A stretch of 64,000 nt of DNA from positions 3,807,556 to 3,871,555 of the forward strand of contig NC_087062.1 in the NCBI RefSeq assembly GCF_963678635.1, in the 5' to 3' direction. A program made the translations under genes and the position numbers. Shown here piece after piece: positions 1-12,771 of the stretch. Each line of letters starts with the position of its first letter. Positions within the stretch are counted from its first letter, which is position 1. This stretch comes from Symsagittifera roscoffensis. Lineage: Eukaryota > Xenacoelomorpha > Acoela > Convolutidae. The notes beneath the pieces were generated by a model, which was given only the letters and a program-made list of their open reading frames with translations, was not told where the DNA came from and did no database searches.

Positions 1-1542
1 CACTAGAAAGATCGTTAGAAAGCACTTATCAACAGCCTGCACAGCAAACAAACAGACCTTCCTTGGCCGAAGTTCTTGAGGGCTAGAACTTGATTTCTTC
101 TTAGGCCTAAACTTTTTCATTGTCAAATTGTGACTTTTTAGGACGTACCGTGAAATGTCGTTTTTTATGATCTGAAAACAGTGCCTAAGCAAATTAATAG
201 CTTAAGGATTGAGTTTCCTGCTGAAATTATGTCTATTGGTCATAATTTTTAATGTTTTTTAAACTTATATTATGGTAAATCACTCGAATCCTGATCGGGT
301 TGTCAGAGTTACCACACTTCATTGCAGAATATTGAGGCTTTGGTGGATTTTTTTTAAGCAACGTTTTTTCTTGACTTGGATCACCGCGACTGATCACAGG
401 GAGTTCAGCCATTTTACAAAGATTTCAGCCAATTTTTGCAAAATTGGAAAAAGTTCTTCTGAGAAATGACTTTTTCTGCTGCCAGTCATGTTGTTGTCAA
501 GAATTTTTTCTAGGACTCATCTTTTTTCGTTGTTGTAGTTAATCGCAATGTAGTTATCGCAGTAATTATCACCTTGACTTAGTTGTAGCTTCACAAAAAA
601 AAATCATAAAAAGAGCTTTCTGAAACGCCCCGAATTTTCATCTTACCCCAACAAAAATTTCGACTGATGGGAAGTTTTACTAAGTTTGACTTTCACCCCA
701 ATCCTGATTTTCCCTTGTGTGTTCGAAACTTTTTTTCCAGTAAGATACGGAGTAAGGTACGAAGTTTTTCTTCCAGCAAGCTCAAGTGTTTTTTCAAACA
801 ACAGGGTAGGCAATTGATTATGAAGAATCAACTGAATCACTATTTTACTTACTAGGAATAAGTTTAGGGAAGCCGTTCTAAAAAAAATGTAAGAAGGAGC
901 CAAATAACTCCATCAATTTTGCATTTAGATCTGAGAAAAACTTCAGGTGGAATAAATCAAATAGCTCTCAGCGTGACGCTATAAGCAGACGTGTAGTAAA
1001 AGCAGTTTTATTTGTGTTGTAATCAGTATAAATTGGTTTAGTTCTAAATTTTGAACATAAGTCGAAAGCTTTTGTTTTTGCTTAATTTACACACGAATTC
1101 TCGCAAAAATTGGTTTGAAATGCTGCATTGGATGAATTTATCACTTGTAAAGATCCATTTGTGATCGAATTGAACCTTTGGATGATATAAAACTGATTTT
1201 TTTTTACAGTTTTCAAAATTTACAGTTTTTTCAACTGGGCCTTTAAGGTAGGTTATTCTTGTGCACGCGCGACGCAAAAAAGTTTAAAAAAAACAGAAAT
1301 ATCAGTAGTGCATCATAAAAAACCTTGTTATTTTGATCGATTTGATACTCAAAGCTACCAGTCAAGCATTCGTGAGCTATACTGTCTTGCGGTACCCATT
1401 TTTGCTTGTTTTGAGAGGTCTTTGAATTTTTTCATGAAGAACTCCATAATAGTGGGGATCCTTGTAAAGGACCATGCCTAGAACTCTACGTATGTTGCAG
1501 CTATGGTGATGAATTGTTGAGGTTAGGCGTAAAATACATTAG
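1..1542. other. AT-rich non-genic stretch
   Basis: Short open frames occur on both strands, but all are low in complexity, dominated by F, K, L and S codons, and show no recognisable domain or splice-flanked exon. I see no gene, tRNA or repeat here. Confidence 0.5.
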
Positions 1543-2033
1543 GCGTAAATAGTTTTAGGCAGTTTTTTTGTCATTTTTTGTTACAGGCTTTTTTTAATGA
1601 GTACACATCAGTCGTTTAAGAAGAACTTGTCTTAGAGATGACGGATTTAAGGAAAAGGGTATCATTAGTCTGATCTTGAACAGAGTTTTTCTGTTAATAC
1701 CCAATTTGTTTTTTTTTGATAAGTGTTTACGAAAAATAGATGCATGTTTATTAGAGAAACATTAAAAACAATTGAATGGCTCGATAAAATATGTGATAAC
1801 TCCTGGTATATATCAAAGCTGGGATAATAAAACTTTGAAGTCAAGCGTAAATTACAACAGTATTGATGATATTTTTATCAGATGCACCGTTAAAATAGTT
1901 TCAGTTAAATTGTTTTTGGTCATTTTTTTGTGGATACAGTTTTTTTAATGAGTACACATCAGTTTTTCAAAAAGAACTCAACGTTAAGATGACGAGTTTA
2001 AATGCGAGGGCTATCATTCGTTCGGTCTGAAGC
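1543..2033. repeat. Diverged tandem duplication, about 140 bp, two copies
   Basis: A block at about 1543-1681 recurs at about 1888-2033. Shared anchors are TTTTTTTAATGAGTACACAT followed by CAG, then AAGAACT..., GATGACG.GTTTA and GG.TATCATT. The copies differ by many substitutions and small indels, so the duplication is old. No coding frame is shared by both copies. Confidence 0.6.
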
Positions 2034-4884
2034 AGTTCGGATTTTCATTGGATTTCTATAGGTAAGATTGTTGGCGCCTGAAACTGCACATACAGCATTG
2101 TTGAAGGTTTTTATTGCTCTTTTTTAGAAGCATGTTCTTCATGGTAAAAACAGCGCAGTCTTTTCTTAGTTTGTTCATAATCTGCAGCTGCAAGGTTAAT
2201 TGTTTCGAACCTCCATTAGTTTAAATTCACTGCCTACTTGTTGGCACTTTGCCGTTTCATCTCCAGGTTTTTACAAAATTCATTTGCTCAGTCCTTCACT
2301 TATAAACTTGAAATTTTGACTTCTTCTGCAAAAACAGCAAAAAGTTTAACTGCAGAGGCAGATCATTTTGGTGCATTTCAACTGTTGAACAATACTGATT
2401 CTCTCTTGTCTTGATTTTTGTGTGAAATAAAAATTACAGTGGAGAAACAAGTTTTTGAATCTGCTGAAAAGTTCTCTCGACAGTCCTTGTTTTACTCGCT
2501 AATCCGTTCTGCTTGCTTGCAGGGAAGCTTACATTCATATGAAAAGTCATCTGCCAAATCAAATGAAGAGAATTGATGTCCATTTTTAGCTTTTTGAGTT
2601 TGTTGACGTCGCAAATTTTATCGAAAAAAGTAATGGTCCAGTTCCAATTTTCTCAACTTGGCGTACTGTAGTATCAATTATTCTTCTCATATCAGTTCTT
2701 GAGATTCTATAGTAGATTTAACAAACCCCACTAGAAATCTTTAGTTAATTCAATAAGTATTTTAATGAAATGGTTTTTCACAGTTTTTGGATTTCTTCGT
2801 AACCAAGATAAACGATAATTACAAGTTTTGATCAGTCCAATACATGATATTCATAGAAAAATGTTTCCTAGAAATTTCAATGTTCTGGCTATCAAATCAG
2901 AGACGGATTTCTAAAATCCTGCTCACCTTACATCAGCAATGAATTAATTAATTTTGTTGAATACTTTTTTGGCGCATATTGTACGAATCAATGAACTTTG
3001 TACACACTAGTCCAAGGTCTGAAAAGTAAAGAGTGCTGTAATGGTTGTTTGTTACACTCAAATCCGAATTCAACGCCGGTAATATCAATAAGATTGAAAA
3101 TCAACCTGAAATTTCAGGTTTTTGCTTTTAGTTCAATTCGTACATTGATATCGAATTGCACTTAGTCAAAGTTTGTTACATCTCTAAGACTTTGCAATGG
3201 TAAAGAAGTTGAAAACTTTTTTTGACGGCAAAATCTCTTCTAAAGTGAAAATTCACGGCTGCGTTCTTTTGAAAATGGTCCCTTGTAGTACATTCCCACG
3301 TTTCTCCAATGGAGTACCCTTTTCATCGCGTGCGTTATTTTTGAAGATCCTCCATTTCTTTTTTCTTGGTTTCTCATTCGATGCCATCTTCAGCAAGCTA
3401 GTTCTAGCCTCATGGCAAGAACAAAAACTAACATTGCTTCAGAAACAGTCCTGCGGAGGTTGCAGAACCATCAAAACTAAAGCAATCAACGTTTTACTGA
3501 TGTTTCGTAGCTTCCAATTTTGCAATCAAGTTTGTTTGCCTGACCAATTTATGGGCGCATTCTGGCAGATCGGTAATGAATTAGCTACAATCCCAACTTT
3601 TAAATTACAAAATGTAAAAATGTACTCGATATTTTTTTTAAAATCCTTTCTTTTCTTCTGTTTTCCTAGCAAAAACAATCGCAGAGTCACCATGAAACAC
3701 ACAATAATTTTTCCACCTAAGACGAGGGATAAAAAGTGTTTTCAGTTGATTTTTTTGAAACCTTTTTAGCTAGATTCGTTACACTTTATCGAGAGGGTTG
3801 CTGCTCTTCAACCTGCTGTTAATTTTTTTTACAAACTCGTTGTTATTTTACGAGCGTATAAAGTATCAGTGCGTTCGCATGGAAGAGTTCATTTTCAAAC
3901 TAACTTGTGTTTTAGAAAAAAAATGAAACGTTGGCTCCACGCAAAAATTTCATTTTTTCCGAAAAGGGATTATCCCCAAACTTGCGTGAAAAAAAGTTGT
4001 TGGCTTATTGGTAGCTGAAAATTCATTTGGTATTTCGTTGAGATGTGGTTGAGTGATAATTTTATCAGAGAGGCCTTTGTTGAAATCATCTGTTTCCTTC
4101 CCCAGTTCAATGAAATACTTTTTGTAATGTCTTAATTCACTTTTTTCAAAACTCCATCAATCATTATGGAAATTTTAAATTTTGTAAGGATTCTTCCGAT
4201 TGTTGTTTTCAAAATTCAAAAACCTGATCGCAATTCTGCTTTTTTCATTTAGACCCACATTTTCAAATTTGCAAAAATCTAGATAATGAAAAGCTCTGGA
4301 TCATTTTCCTTGAAAATTTCAACCATTTTAGATATAACTTACTCGTGAATGGCTTGATGTTTCCCAATCCAGGTTGAGGTTTCTATTGGTTTTAAAAATG
4401 GCAGAACTTCCAAAAAAGTTTGATTTTTAGAATTCTTCATATTTAAGCAAAACAGTTTTTTCATTTTTGTCTCGGGTAAAATTTAACCTTCATTTGCGTA
4501 AATGCTGTTGACTCGGTTCTTGCGTTGAAAAAAAATCGGTAGAAATTGTGCAAATTATTGAAAAAAGTTTTGCATCTAAAATTTTTGAAAAATGTTATTG
4601 ATATTATTGGCATGAGCAAATGGGTTGTTGTATGAAATAAGTGATAATTGATCTTGTTTTTCGCAAGTTTTTTCCGAGCAACTCACCCGTCAAGTCTCCC
4701 TCTTCTATTTCGATTTTGTGTTACATCTTCAGCTATTGGTAAATTATCCATCAAACTTTCTTCGTAATTGTACCTAGAAGATTGCAAAAAATTGCTTCGA
4801 TACGACATGAGTGAAAACGTTTGATACTTAAAATGATACTTAAAAGCCATTTAACATGACTGCGACCCATTTTAGAAAAATGAA
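2034..4884. other. AT-rich stretch without a supported long gene
   Basis: A 190-codon open frame at 3197-3769 (plus) has low complexity and lacks any family signature. The opposite strand carries a better-looking 44-codon ORF, listed separately. Otherwise only short random frames are visible. Confidence 0.4.
3253..3387 (-). CDS. Possible 44-aa basic microprotein or first exon
   Basis: An ATG frame on the minus strand encodes a 44-residue, high-complexity, strongly basic peptide that begins MASNEKPRKKKW and ends in TGA. Its residue mix (K, R, N, E, G, T, one W) differs from the F/L/K-rich noise frames around it, which is why I list it. The KPRKKK run could act as a nuclear-localisation or RNA-binding patch, but that is inference. 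I see no homologue elsewhere in the window and no clear intron boundary. It could equally be a chance frame in a slightly GC-richer patch. Confidence 0.2.
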   Translation of the reverse strand: MASNEKPRKKKWRIFKNNARDEKGTPLEKRGNVLQGTIFKRTQP

Positions 4885-5512
4885 TTCTGATTGGTTAAAT
4901 CCATGCAGTTGAACTAAAAGTACCTCTACTTGTTAGTTTACGTTTTTTAAATCTTTTTAGGTCCCGTCAACTACTTTTTTATTGGTTTTAAACCATTCAA
5001 TATTGGTGTCTTCCTGCGGGTTTCAGCTTCTTTTATAATTTCAGTTACCTGCTAGAAGTAGTTTTCTCTGTTCAAAACAACAGTTTTACGTACTCGGACA
5101 ATTTTTTACTCGAAATGGTGAAGAACAAGTGCCAGAAAAATTATTAACTTCCGGTATCTCCAAGTAGGTTCAGGTATCTTTCTACTTCACATGGATCTCC
5201 CAGTTCAAGTTTGCGCATGCTTGAAGATTTTTAAAAGAAAATTCAACACAAATTTTATAATGCAAGTCCTATGAGTCAGCTGGGGTCTATGCATTTGGCG
5301 GGCGCATTCAGTAGTGATGGGTTGATGGAGTTTCTCGGAATCCTTGACTCCAGATATGTTGCTCATGCTGTTAATGACTTTCTCTTCCTTTTGCATGAGA
5401 ATGATATGCTATCAACTTCATCAGTGTTAAATATGATGAGGGACTTTCAGAAAACATGACTCCGGGCATGAAATTGCCTGAAGACTTACAGTTTGCGAGA
5501 CAGTTTTTTTGA
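4885..5512 (+). pseudogene. SQLG-family gene remnant, copy 1
   Basis: This is a decayed member of an unrecognised protein family that occurs five times in the window. The recognisable coding core is 5271-5512. A frame starting MSQLGSM runs through FLGILDSRYV and VNDFLFL, then must shift frame to continue in DEGLSENMTP. Upstream, 5061-5150 encodes a block beginning FSVQNN that matches the copy near 31.9 kb, and 4885-4960 keeps the CTGATTGGTT-containing upstream region of the family. A TAA lies in the N-terminal part of the frame and a frameshift precedes the C-terminal block, so I call it a pseudogene. The function is unknown. No TE-specific domain is seen, so it may be a host multigene family or a cargo ORF of an unrecognised repeat. 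Confidence 0.55.
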
Positions 5513-5689
5513 GCGATCCTGTTGTTAAGGCTTGGCGTGTGATGCCTATTTCAGTTTTTGCTTTTTAAAAAATCAGAAGTTATAAAAAAAATTACCAGAT
5601 CTCCGATTTTCTAAAAAAAAAAAATTGAAAACACTTGTTGCAAACTGATGGAAAGATTGAATCAGTTTTTCCACAGAGAAATGGTACTC

Positions 5690-6941
5690 CCATTGTACAC
5701 TATGACAAAACAAATAACCAGCAAGCCTACTTTAAAAAATTATAAGTCACCAGTTTGAACAAGACGCTCTTCCTATAACGCTTGAAAATTACCCGCATAA
5801 TTTTTATCATTTTTTGACCTCATGTCAACTCATGTGTGATCAGGACGTGTTGTCTCCCGAAAAAAGTTGGGGCCTCATTCAGACTGGTAGTCAAGTTTTC
5901 CCGAGAGATAGCAGAATCTCAATTGACAGAATTCGAGAACTGAAATTCAAGTTTATTGGTTCTTTATCTGCAAACAACTTTCACCTCCCAGTGCTACAAG
6001 ACAACAAACAACACCTTTATAAAAAAAGTCAAACTTCCAAACATTCGTCAGGAGGACTATGCATAATGGTTGCGTGCTTTTTTGAGGTGATTTTTATCAA
6101 CATCCTTTTTAGATTCCTTGCAATATTGAATCACGTCTGACAGTTGTTCATTTGGAACTTACATTTTGAGGCCAAATTGTGCACTTGATAGGAGCACAAT
6201 TTTGTGTCTGTATGCTCCTGGATTCCAGAGACAAGTCCTGGACTCCAGAGACAAATTTTGTCTCAACGATCAAAGAAAATGAAAGAACAAAAAGAGCTTC
6301 CTTGTCGCGGCATCCACTTACTATGCACAAAATGCACAGTTTGGCTTCGTAATGTACAAATAACTAAGTGGCTCAGCAAACTTGAAACTCTTGTGGATTT
6401 ATTTATAAAATTTTTCTTTGAAGCTTCTTGATAAAACTAAACAGCTATATATTGAAAGTGATTTAGAATTATTACGCTGGATAGTATTTTTTTGAAAACA
6501 ATCCTATCTTCTTCAAATGTGAAGTTTTAGATCTCTACAAAAAAACTTTCATTCACAAATTGAGTCTGAAAAAGAATACTGTTAATTTCACAGATCTAAT
6601 GCTTAGGAAAGTACGAGTGTTCGTTGTATATCACGCTATTCTGTTTCAATACTGAGAAAGAATATCCCAATGAACCTTCTCTACTGGGGTTGCGTGAAAC
6701 ATTTCGAATCAATGTCCGGATTGAGATCGATCAACTCTTTTTATTAGGCTGTTTTTTTGCGAAAGATCCTGGTATTTGTAATTTAGTATCACAAAAGCAC
6801 AATATTCCACAATCAGTGAATACACAAGAAAAACCCAAAATTTAATGGTATCAGACAAACAAGGGATCCAAGTTTGTCCAAAAATTTTACCGCACCCCAG
6901 ACTCCAGAAATAGCATTTGACATAAATTCAACGATTTCGAA
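5690..6941. repeat. Segmental duplication A, left copy
   Basis: This block is repeated at 7192-8328, about 1.5 kb downstream. Shared anchors include CTATAACGCTTGAAAATTA, GACTGGTA followed by TTTTCCCGAGA, and GCACCCCAGACT. Around 6720-6800 a plus-strand frame encodes IDQLFLLGCFFAKDP, matching a frame in the right copy. This suggests the ancestral unit held coding sequence. Both copies have stops and indels now. Confidence 0.6.
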
Positions 6942-7191
6942 TCTGTACCCACTTTAAATCAAATAGATCTGATATAATGGCCTGATAGATACGATAAAAA
7001 CGAAGCGAAAAGCAATACTTTTATACCTATGGGTCAGAATCAGCTTGTTTGGAAATTTGTGTTCATTTTGGAACCTATACGACAGCTGGTAGTTGTCATG
7101 TGCCCTAATGCTATCTTCAGCGGTTAATGGAAAGTAACGCAGTTCAAGTTTGAGACAAACATTAACATTAATATCTGTTATTTGAGTTTAT

Positions 7192-8328
7192 TCTGCCATT
7201 GTAGACTGACAAAAAACCAGCCAGCATTCTTTTTCATTCAACTCAAAGTCACCATTTTAAACAAGACGGCCCACCTATAACGCTTGAAAATTATCCCTTT
7301 AATTTTTTTTCTTTTCAATGTCACGTCAAATCAACGATGTGATCAAGAATTGTTCTATCCTGAAAAAAACAATGCCTCTTTAAGACTGGTAATGAGTTTT
7401 CCCGAGATATAGCAGTACCTATTGAAATGTTGGTAATAAGAGAGCGACTGCGAACAGTCTCAATTCATCAGAGCGGCAGTTTTGAGTTGGGTGATTTTCC
7501 TCTAAAAAAGCCATTGATATAATTTCTCAGGTGAAATTCAAGTTTGTTGGTTCTTTATCTGAAATTGAAATTCGATTTCCAGCGCTACAATAAAACTTAT
7601 TTCGAAGAACCAACACTTCCAAATTGCACAATAAGGACCTTGCATAATGATTGCGTGGGAAAACAACACGTTTTTATGCTGATTCTCAATAAAACTCAAT
7701 TAGGATGTTGTGAAATATCCAATCAAATCTGTAAATTGTTCATTTGAAACGTATAAAAAATTAGGTGGCTCAGCAGAGCTTAAGTTTTCGTTGACTTCTT
7801 GTATTTTTTTCTTCAGAAACTTCTTGTTAAAACAAAACAACCGTAAGTTGAAAATGATTTAGAACTAATAGGTGTGATGAAATTCTTAAGAACTTGAAGT
7901 ATTAAGATCAGTACGAAAAATATCAATTGGTTACAAAAATAACAAAATGAGTGTGAGAAATTGTAGAGTTAAGTCTACAGTTCAAACACTGAAAAAGTAT
8001 TTTCTCCATTTATATCACGCTTTTCTGTTTCAATACTGTCAAAGTAGTTCCTCATGACTTTCCTAAAGTTGGCTTACGTGAAAGATTTCGAAACAATTAT
8101 CTGTGATGAGCTCGACCAATTCTTTTTGATACGCTGCTTTTTTGCAAAAGAACCTTGTAGTTGCGATTTAGTATCACCAACCGAACCATATGCCACAAAA
8201 AATGAATACACATGAAAAGCTTGAAAATTACCGATATTAGACAAATAAAAAGGCCCAGGTTTGTTAAAGAAAATTTACCGCGCCCCAGACTTTAGAGCTA
8301 GCATTTGACGTAAATCAGACGATTCTGT
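7192..8328. repeat. Segmental duplication A, right copy
   Basis: Right partner of the 5690-6941 block. In the matching coding-like stretch (about 8110-8200, plus) the frame reads LDQFFLIRCFFAKEP, preserving the DQ-F-L, CFFAK and LVS residues of the left copy while silent positions differ. The unit is broken by stops. I cannot name the protein. Confidence 0.6.
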
Positions 8329-9134
8329 TAAGAAAATTAACTGCGCATCTTTTCGCCCTTCTTTCGATATTAAGTACTTTAATTTTCCTACCGTTTCGTT
8401 AAACTTTGGAGTATAAAAGTTTTCTTCTCAAAAAATCCATGACCAATCTAAATAGAAAAATTGATTTGATTTCCAGTAGCGCTACTTCCCAGTTTCCGCT
8501 CAAACTAATTTGTTCCGATAGAAAATGATAATACGGACAAGCTTGCATTTGATAGTAAGTCAATGAAAAAGATATCTTCAGAGCCACTGTTTGTTGGTAA
8601 CATATTCAGAAATTTAAATGATAATTTTGAACTGGAAAGCAATCTGGAAACAAATTAGAAATTTATGATTTTTTTTTTCAAATGTGTTTCTTTGGGCTGT
8701 TTACATCTAAATATTGAAAAAATAATGTTAAAATGATATGGAATACTTTCCAGGAAAAAAATAGTTTCGTCTTCAAAATTTGTTTAATTTTTGACTTCTT
8801 TCAAAAAAATCATTAAAAAAAATTTTTTTAAATCAAAAATTGTTGAAGTAGGTTTTAATTTTTGTTCAAAAAATTTTGGAGAAAAGAAAAACGTTGTTTT
8901 TTTGCATATATTTTTTTTAGTTTTCCAGCTTTTTTGAAATTTTTAGTACTCTCAATCTAATTTCCTACCCGTTTACCTGATTGTAACAAGAAAAAAATAT
9001 GAAAAAACTTTCAATTAAAAGCCACACGTATTTTGGTTGAATACTTATATTTGTATGAAAATTCAATTTTTTTGCGACCATGTTGTCTTGATTTTGAACA
9101 AACAATTATCAAACAACAAGATGAAGTACTTATT
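8329..9134. other. AT-rich non-genic stretch
   Basis: Homopolymer-rich sequence with many A and T runs, and no supported coding frame or repeat relationship. Confidence 0.5.
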
Positions 9135-10185
9135 TTTTTGAGCGTGAGATGATCGTCACTTTCCAATGTCTGCAATTGTTTCTCATACGCCATTTTTATC
9201 CATTTCTTTCAACGAATGAAAAAGTTTTTCTGAGGAAAACAAAAAAAAATTGTTTTTTTTTTGGGTTTGATAATTGTTATCGAGAAACGATACCGAGAAA
9301 TTCTGTCTCAGTTTGACCATTAACTGGACTTATCTAAGAAAGGAAAGTAATTTAAAACAACTTTTATCATCCCCGTAAAAATTTTAGCATGATTTATCAC
9401 TTTATAAAAAAAATTGTTTAAGTATTTGAAAGCTCTTTATAAAATTTTGATGAAAAAAGATGATTTTTGTTAGAAGTGGAAAATACGGATAATTTTTGGC
9501 GTTCAAAATTTAGAAGAACTTTTTAGACCAAATAACAGTATGTTCTGAATCGGGATCAAAGTTTCAAGCTATGGAGCTAGAGATACATATACTTTTATCA
9601 TTGTAACTTTATGGAATACATCATCGCTTACCTGATGTTGCTTAAAGTTGTTTATATAATAAAACACTCAGACTGTGGTGCCCGTAATCGTGCAATTAAT
9701 GGGCATGTGCATAACTCAAAAAAAATAAACTAACCTCGTTGAAACTAACCAACAGTCACCGAAAAATGAGATGATCGTGATCATCTTTGATTGCTTGCAA
9801 GCCTTTGCCATACATCACTTTCATCCATCTCTTTTAACGAATAAAAATTATAAGAAACAGTTTTTTTTGAATTGTTAATTGCTGTCCAGAAAATTTTTTA
9901 TCTTTAGCTAGAGCATTAAATGGATTTTTCGAACAAAGGAAAGTCATTTCAATCAAATTATGTCAGTTGACCGGAAAACGGCTGAGACCGAATAAGAGTG
10001 TGTTCTGAACCTGGCTCAAAGATTCAAGCTATGCTCTTTATTTTACATATATTTTGTGCGTTCTAACTTTATGTTATATATGGAGTTAAGGCTTGTCTGA
10101 TGTTGCTTAAGGTTGTTTATATGAATCACTCAGACTGTAGAGCCGGTCAACGTGAATTTCATGCAGATGCATAATTTATGACTGC
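9135..10185. repeat. Diverged tandem duplication, two copies
   Basis: The left copy is about 9135-9720 and the right copy about 9765-10185. Shared anchors are GAGATGATCGT, CATTTTTATCCAT/CACTTTCATCCAT, GTTCTGAA followed by TCAAAG.TTCAAGCTATG, CTGATGTTGCTTAA followed by GTTGTTTATAT, and CACTCAGACTGT. The copies differ widely in length because of internal deletions. No coding frame is conserved. Confidence 0.6.
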
Positions 10186-11438
10186 ATGTTAATTTCTATT
10201 AATTAATCTAGAAATTTGGTGCTACTCATAAATAATTATACGGGTAAAAATACTCTATGGAGAACAATCTAAGACAATTAATAACCCTTTTAAAACTTTC
10301 TAGAACAGTTTTTCACTATTTTGCTGCTAGCTCCTACCCTTGCCCAGCTCACCGACCCTGGTTATAGCGTAATTTACTACCTAATACTGCTGGTAATTTT
10401 TATACGTGCATTTTTTAGTGAAAAAGTCAATTCTTGAATTGCATAATGACAAAGAGTTTATTTGAGACTTCCTGTACTCATATGGTTTTACTGTTAGAAA
10501 ACCTGCAGAAAAATTGCGTTATATTCTGTTTGCTATCCGACAAAGCTGAGTTTATACTGATATTTGGTTTGGTTTATTTTTTTCTTTGATGGAAAATTTT
10601 TCATCGATCGAAACTTTTTTGGCTCAATCAAACTTTGCAAAAGTGAATTAATACTTTTCTGAAACAATTTTCAATACTTGCAGTCTTCATGCAATCAAAA
10701 AGGGCTATTTTCTCAATCCAAGGTTTGTTTAAACTGTTTTTTATAACAAAGAACTGGTGATATCGATTTAATTTTTGAATTTTTTAATTGCTTTTCAACA
10801 ATTCAAAACTTTTGTTTTATGCAAACGAAGCCTTTTTAAAAACTGAGAGACGTTTGAATTATCGTTACCTAGAAAAAACTAATCGAATTTTTGACCACAT
10901 GCTAACTACAGCAGGAGTTGGTCTCCGATCTAGAGCAATTCAATTTTGTATGTTTTTTGAGCTTTTTGAATAGCTGCTTACGCATTAACCCAATAAATGG
11001 TATCAAGCTTAATTTATGCGAACTAAAACAAAAGCAAAACAAATTATTTATGCGAACATAACTGTTTGAATTAAGGTGGTAAAACTAAAACAAAAGCGAA
11101 TTGCGACGGCCATGAAAGGTGAGTTTAGGTTCTTGCAGGGTTATATACAGAATCACACTTGGTCAAATTGTTTTAATTTTTCCAACTAGCACGATCTAGA
11201 TGGAGATGGAAAAAAAATTTCGAAAGTCGGAAAAAGTATTTGTTTTCACATGTTTTTTTTATCTGCATCTAGAATTTTCAAACTGTATTGTTGCATATTT
11301 TTCGGTCCGAGTATACCTTTTGGGTTCCTTTTTGATAAGTTTCGATGTTTTTTATTAAGATTGTCTCGTACTAGTTTTATGAAAAACAAGAAATTACTTT
11401 TTCTTGAAACTTTACAAATTAGCAATAATAAAGCATAC
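10186..11438. other. Probable intron or downstream region of the minus-strand gene
   Basis: This lies downstream of the exon at 11439-11741, whose GTATGC donor opens into it, so at least its right end should be intronic. I could not identify the next exon. A somewhat GC-richer patch at about 10860-10935 is the only candidate and has no clean acceptor. Confidence 0.35.
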
Positions 11439-11741
11439 CTTGACTGTGTCCTTTATGTAGTTTGGCACTTGTTTGGACAACAAACGGATAGCATCCATGT
11501 TCTTGCTCGCACAATTGAAACTCTCCCAGCCTTCATTTGCTAACTGCATCATCGACACCTGCAGTGACTGGGGATTACTTGTGACCTTGAATTGCGACCT
11601 GCCCGTATCATCTGTCACCACGGAAAAGCCTCGATCTAGGCTGACCAAAACCAACTGACCAAAAAGAAAGACAGAGAGTGGGACGGGAGTCAACATGGCC
11701 GCCCAGTCATAATGAGATGACAGCATAATCTCCATGTCACC
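11439..11741 (-). CDS. Internal exon of an unrecognised host gene (101 codons)
   Basis: A complete phase-0 exon. The minus strand reads CTTAG at the acceptor, then 101 open codons with complex amino-acid composition, ending GTCAAG before the donor GTATGC. The peptide contains a hydrophobic run (PVPLSVFLFGQLVLVSL) about 20 residues in, which could be a membrane segment or membrane-embedded helix. A polar region with FSVVTDDTGRSQFKVTSN follows, and the exon ends with SKQVPNYIKDTVK. Joining phase 0 to the 12691-12771 exon keeps the frame. The exon also has an internal ATG at 11735, which could start a shorter form. I do not recognise the family, and no downstream exon was found. Confidence 0.7.
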
Positions 11742-12690
11742 CTAAGTTGAAGCAAGTAACTGATAATACTCTTTAGTATCAATTTAATTGTTAGCTACCA
11801 TCATAAACTTGGTCAAAAACAAAAACATGGTAACGAATTGGAGACCCAGATAGTCATTGATACAGATAGTAAAATCTATCTGAATTGAAGTGACAGATAG
11901 CATTTACTCAAAAAATGAAAGTGAAAACAATATCTTTTAAAATTGTGGAAAATGATAAACTAAAAAATACAAGGATAAAAATAACCAAATTTTAATATGA
12001 AGATTCAATCATTTTCAAAGCTTTTGACTTAAACAGTAAAACGCGAAAAATTTTTAATTATTTTTGTTCTTCAGCTAAACCATTTTTGACAAAAACAGCA
12101 CTGATTTGTAACTCTAAACACTTTTCTTTTTTGCCACTGGTTTTTTCTGATACTTAGGTTTTTGAATTTTTCTAAGGTTTTTGAAGAGTTTTTCATGAGT
12201 TTGTTAGTTTAATAACTGATGAGGTTGATGTCCTGTTTTCGCTGCAATAATGTCAAAAAATCAACATAATCATTGTCAAAAAACCTTTTTCGTCCAGCTT
12301 TAAAACAGAAAAAGTTTTTTTTTTTACAAATATATAACAATTTAAAAATAATTTGAAAAATTTATAACAATTTACGGCAGTTAACGGCATTCAGACATTT
12401 ATCAATTTTTTAAAACTATTAAAACGCATTTGAGTGCCGAGTCCATCTTTTTTTATATCGATCTTTGCATGAAATTGTAAACTTTTAAAGACCATGCTTC
12501 CTAGTGGTTTGATCAGGACCAGGGATAAAATCAAATTCATGTACCACTTAAGCTTAACTCCAATCGGGTTTATGAATTCCAGAAATATTAATAAGAATGA
12601 TCTTTTTGTTGCAGTTCTTTTTTTCATGTAAAAATTTTAAACCCAGGTTTTTATTTTTGGGTTTGCTTAATGAATATTTTAGAAACTTAC
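11742..12690 (-). other. Probable intron of the minus-strand gene
   Basis: The interval is bounded by a GTAAGT donor (12690-12685) and a CTTAG acceptor (11743-11742), both phase 0, and is AT-rich with stops in all frames. It is 949 bp. A further small exon inside cannot be excluded. Confidence 0.55.
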
Positions 12691-12771
12691 TTTTAAGTCG
12701 TCGGGCTTCAAGATTTTTTTCATTTCTGCATTCACTTCTCCCACTGTCTTTTTGTCTGACGTCATTATGAA
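12691..12771 (-). CDS. First coding exon of the same gene (25 codons)
   Basis: The minus strand shows GTTTTTCAG, then TTCATA, then an ATG that opens a 25-codon frame beginning MTSDKKTVGE, followed by the donor GTAAGT. The frame is phase 0 and joins cleanly to the 101-codon exon. Together they give 126 residues of an unidentified protein. An acceptor only six bases before the ATG means either a 5' non-coding exon lies further right or the message receives a trans-spliced leader, as in nematodes and larvaceans. The sequence does not decide between these. The coding start at 12765 is the first ATG after the acceptor. Confidence 0.65.

Noticed and set aside
3197..3769. 190-codon ATG frame on the plus strand
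   Set aside because: Phe/Leu/Lys-rich low-complexity composition and no domain or splice support. The opposite strand has a more protein-like short frame in the same place.
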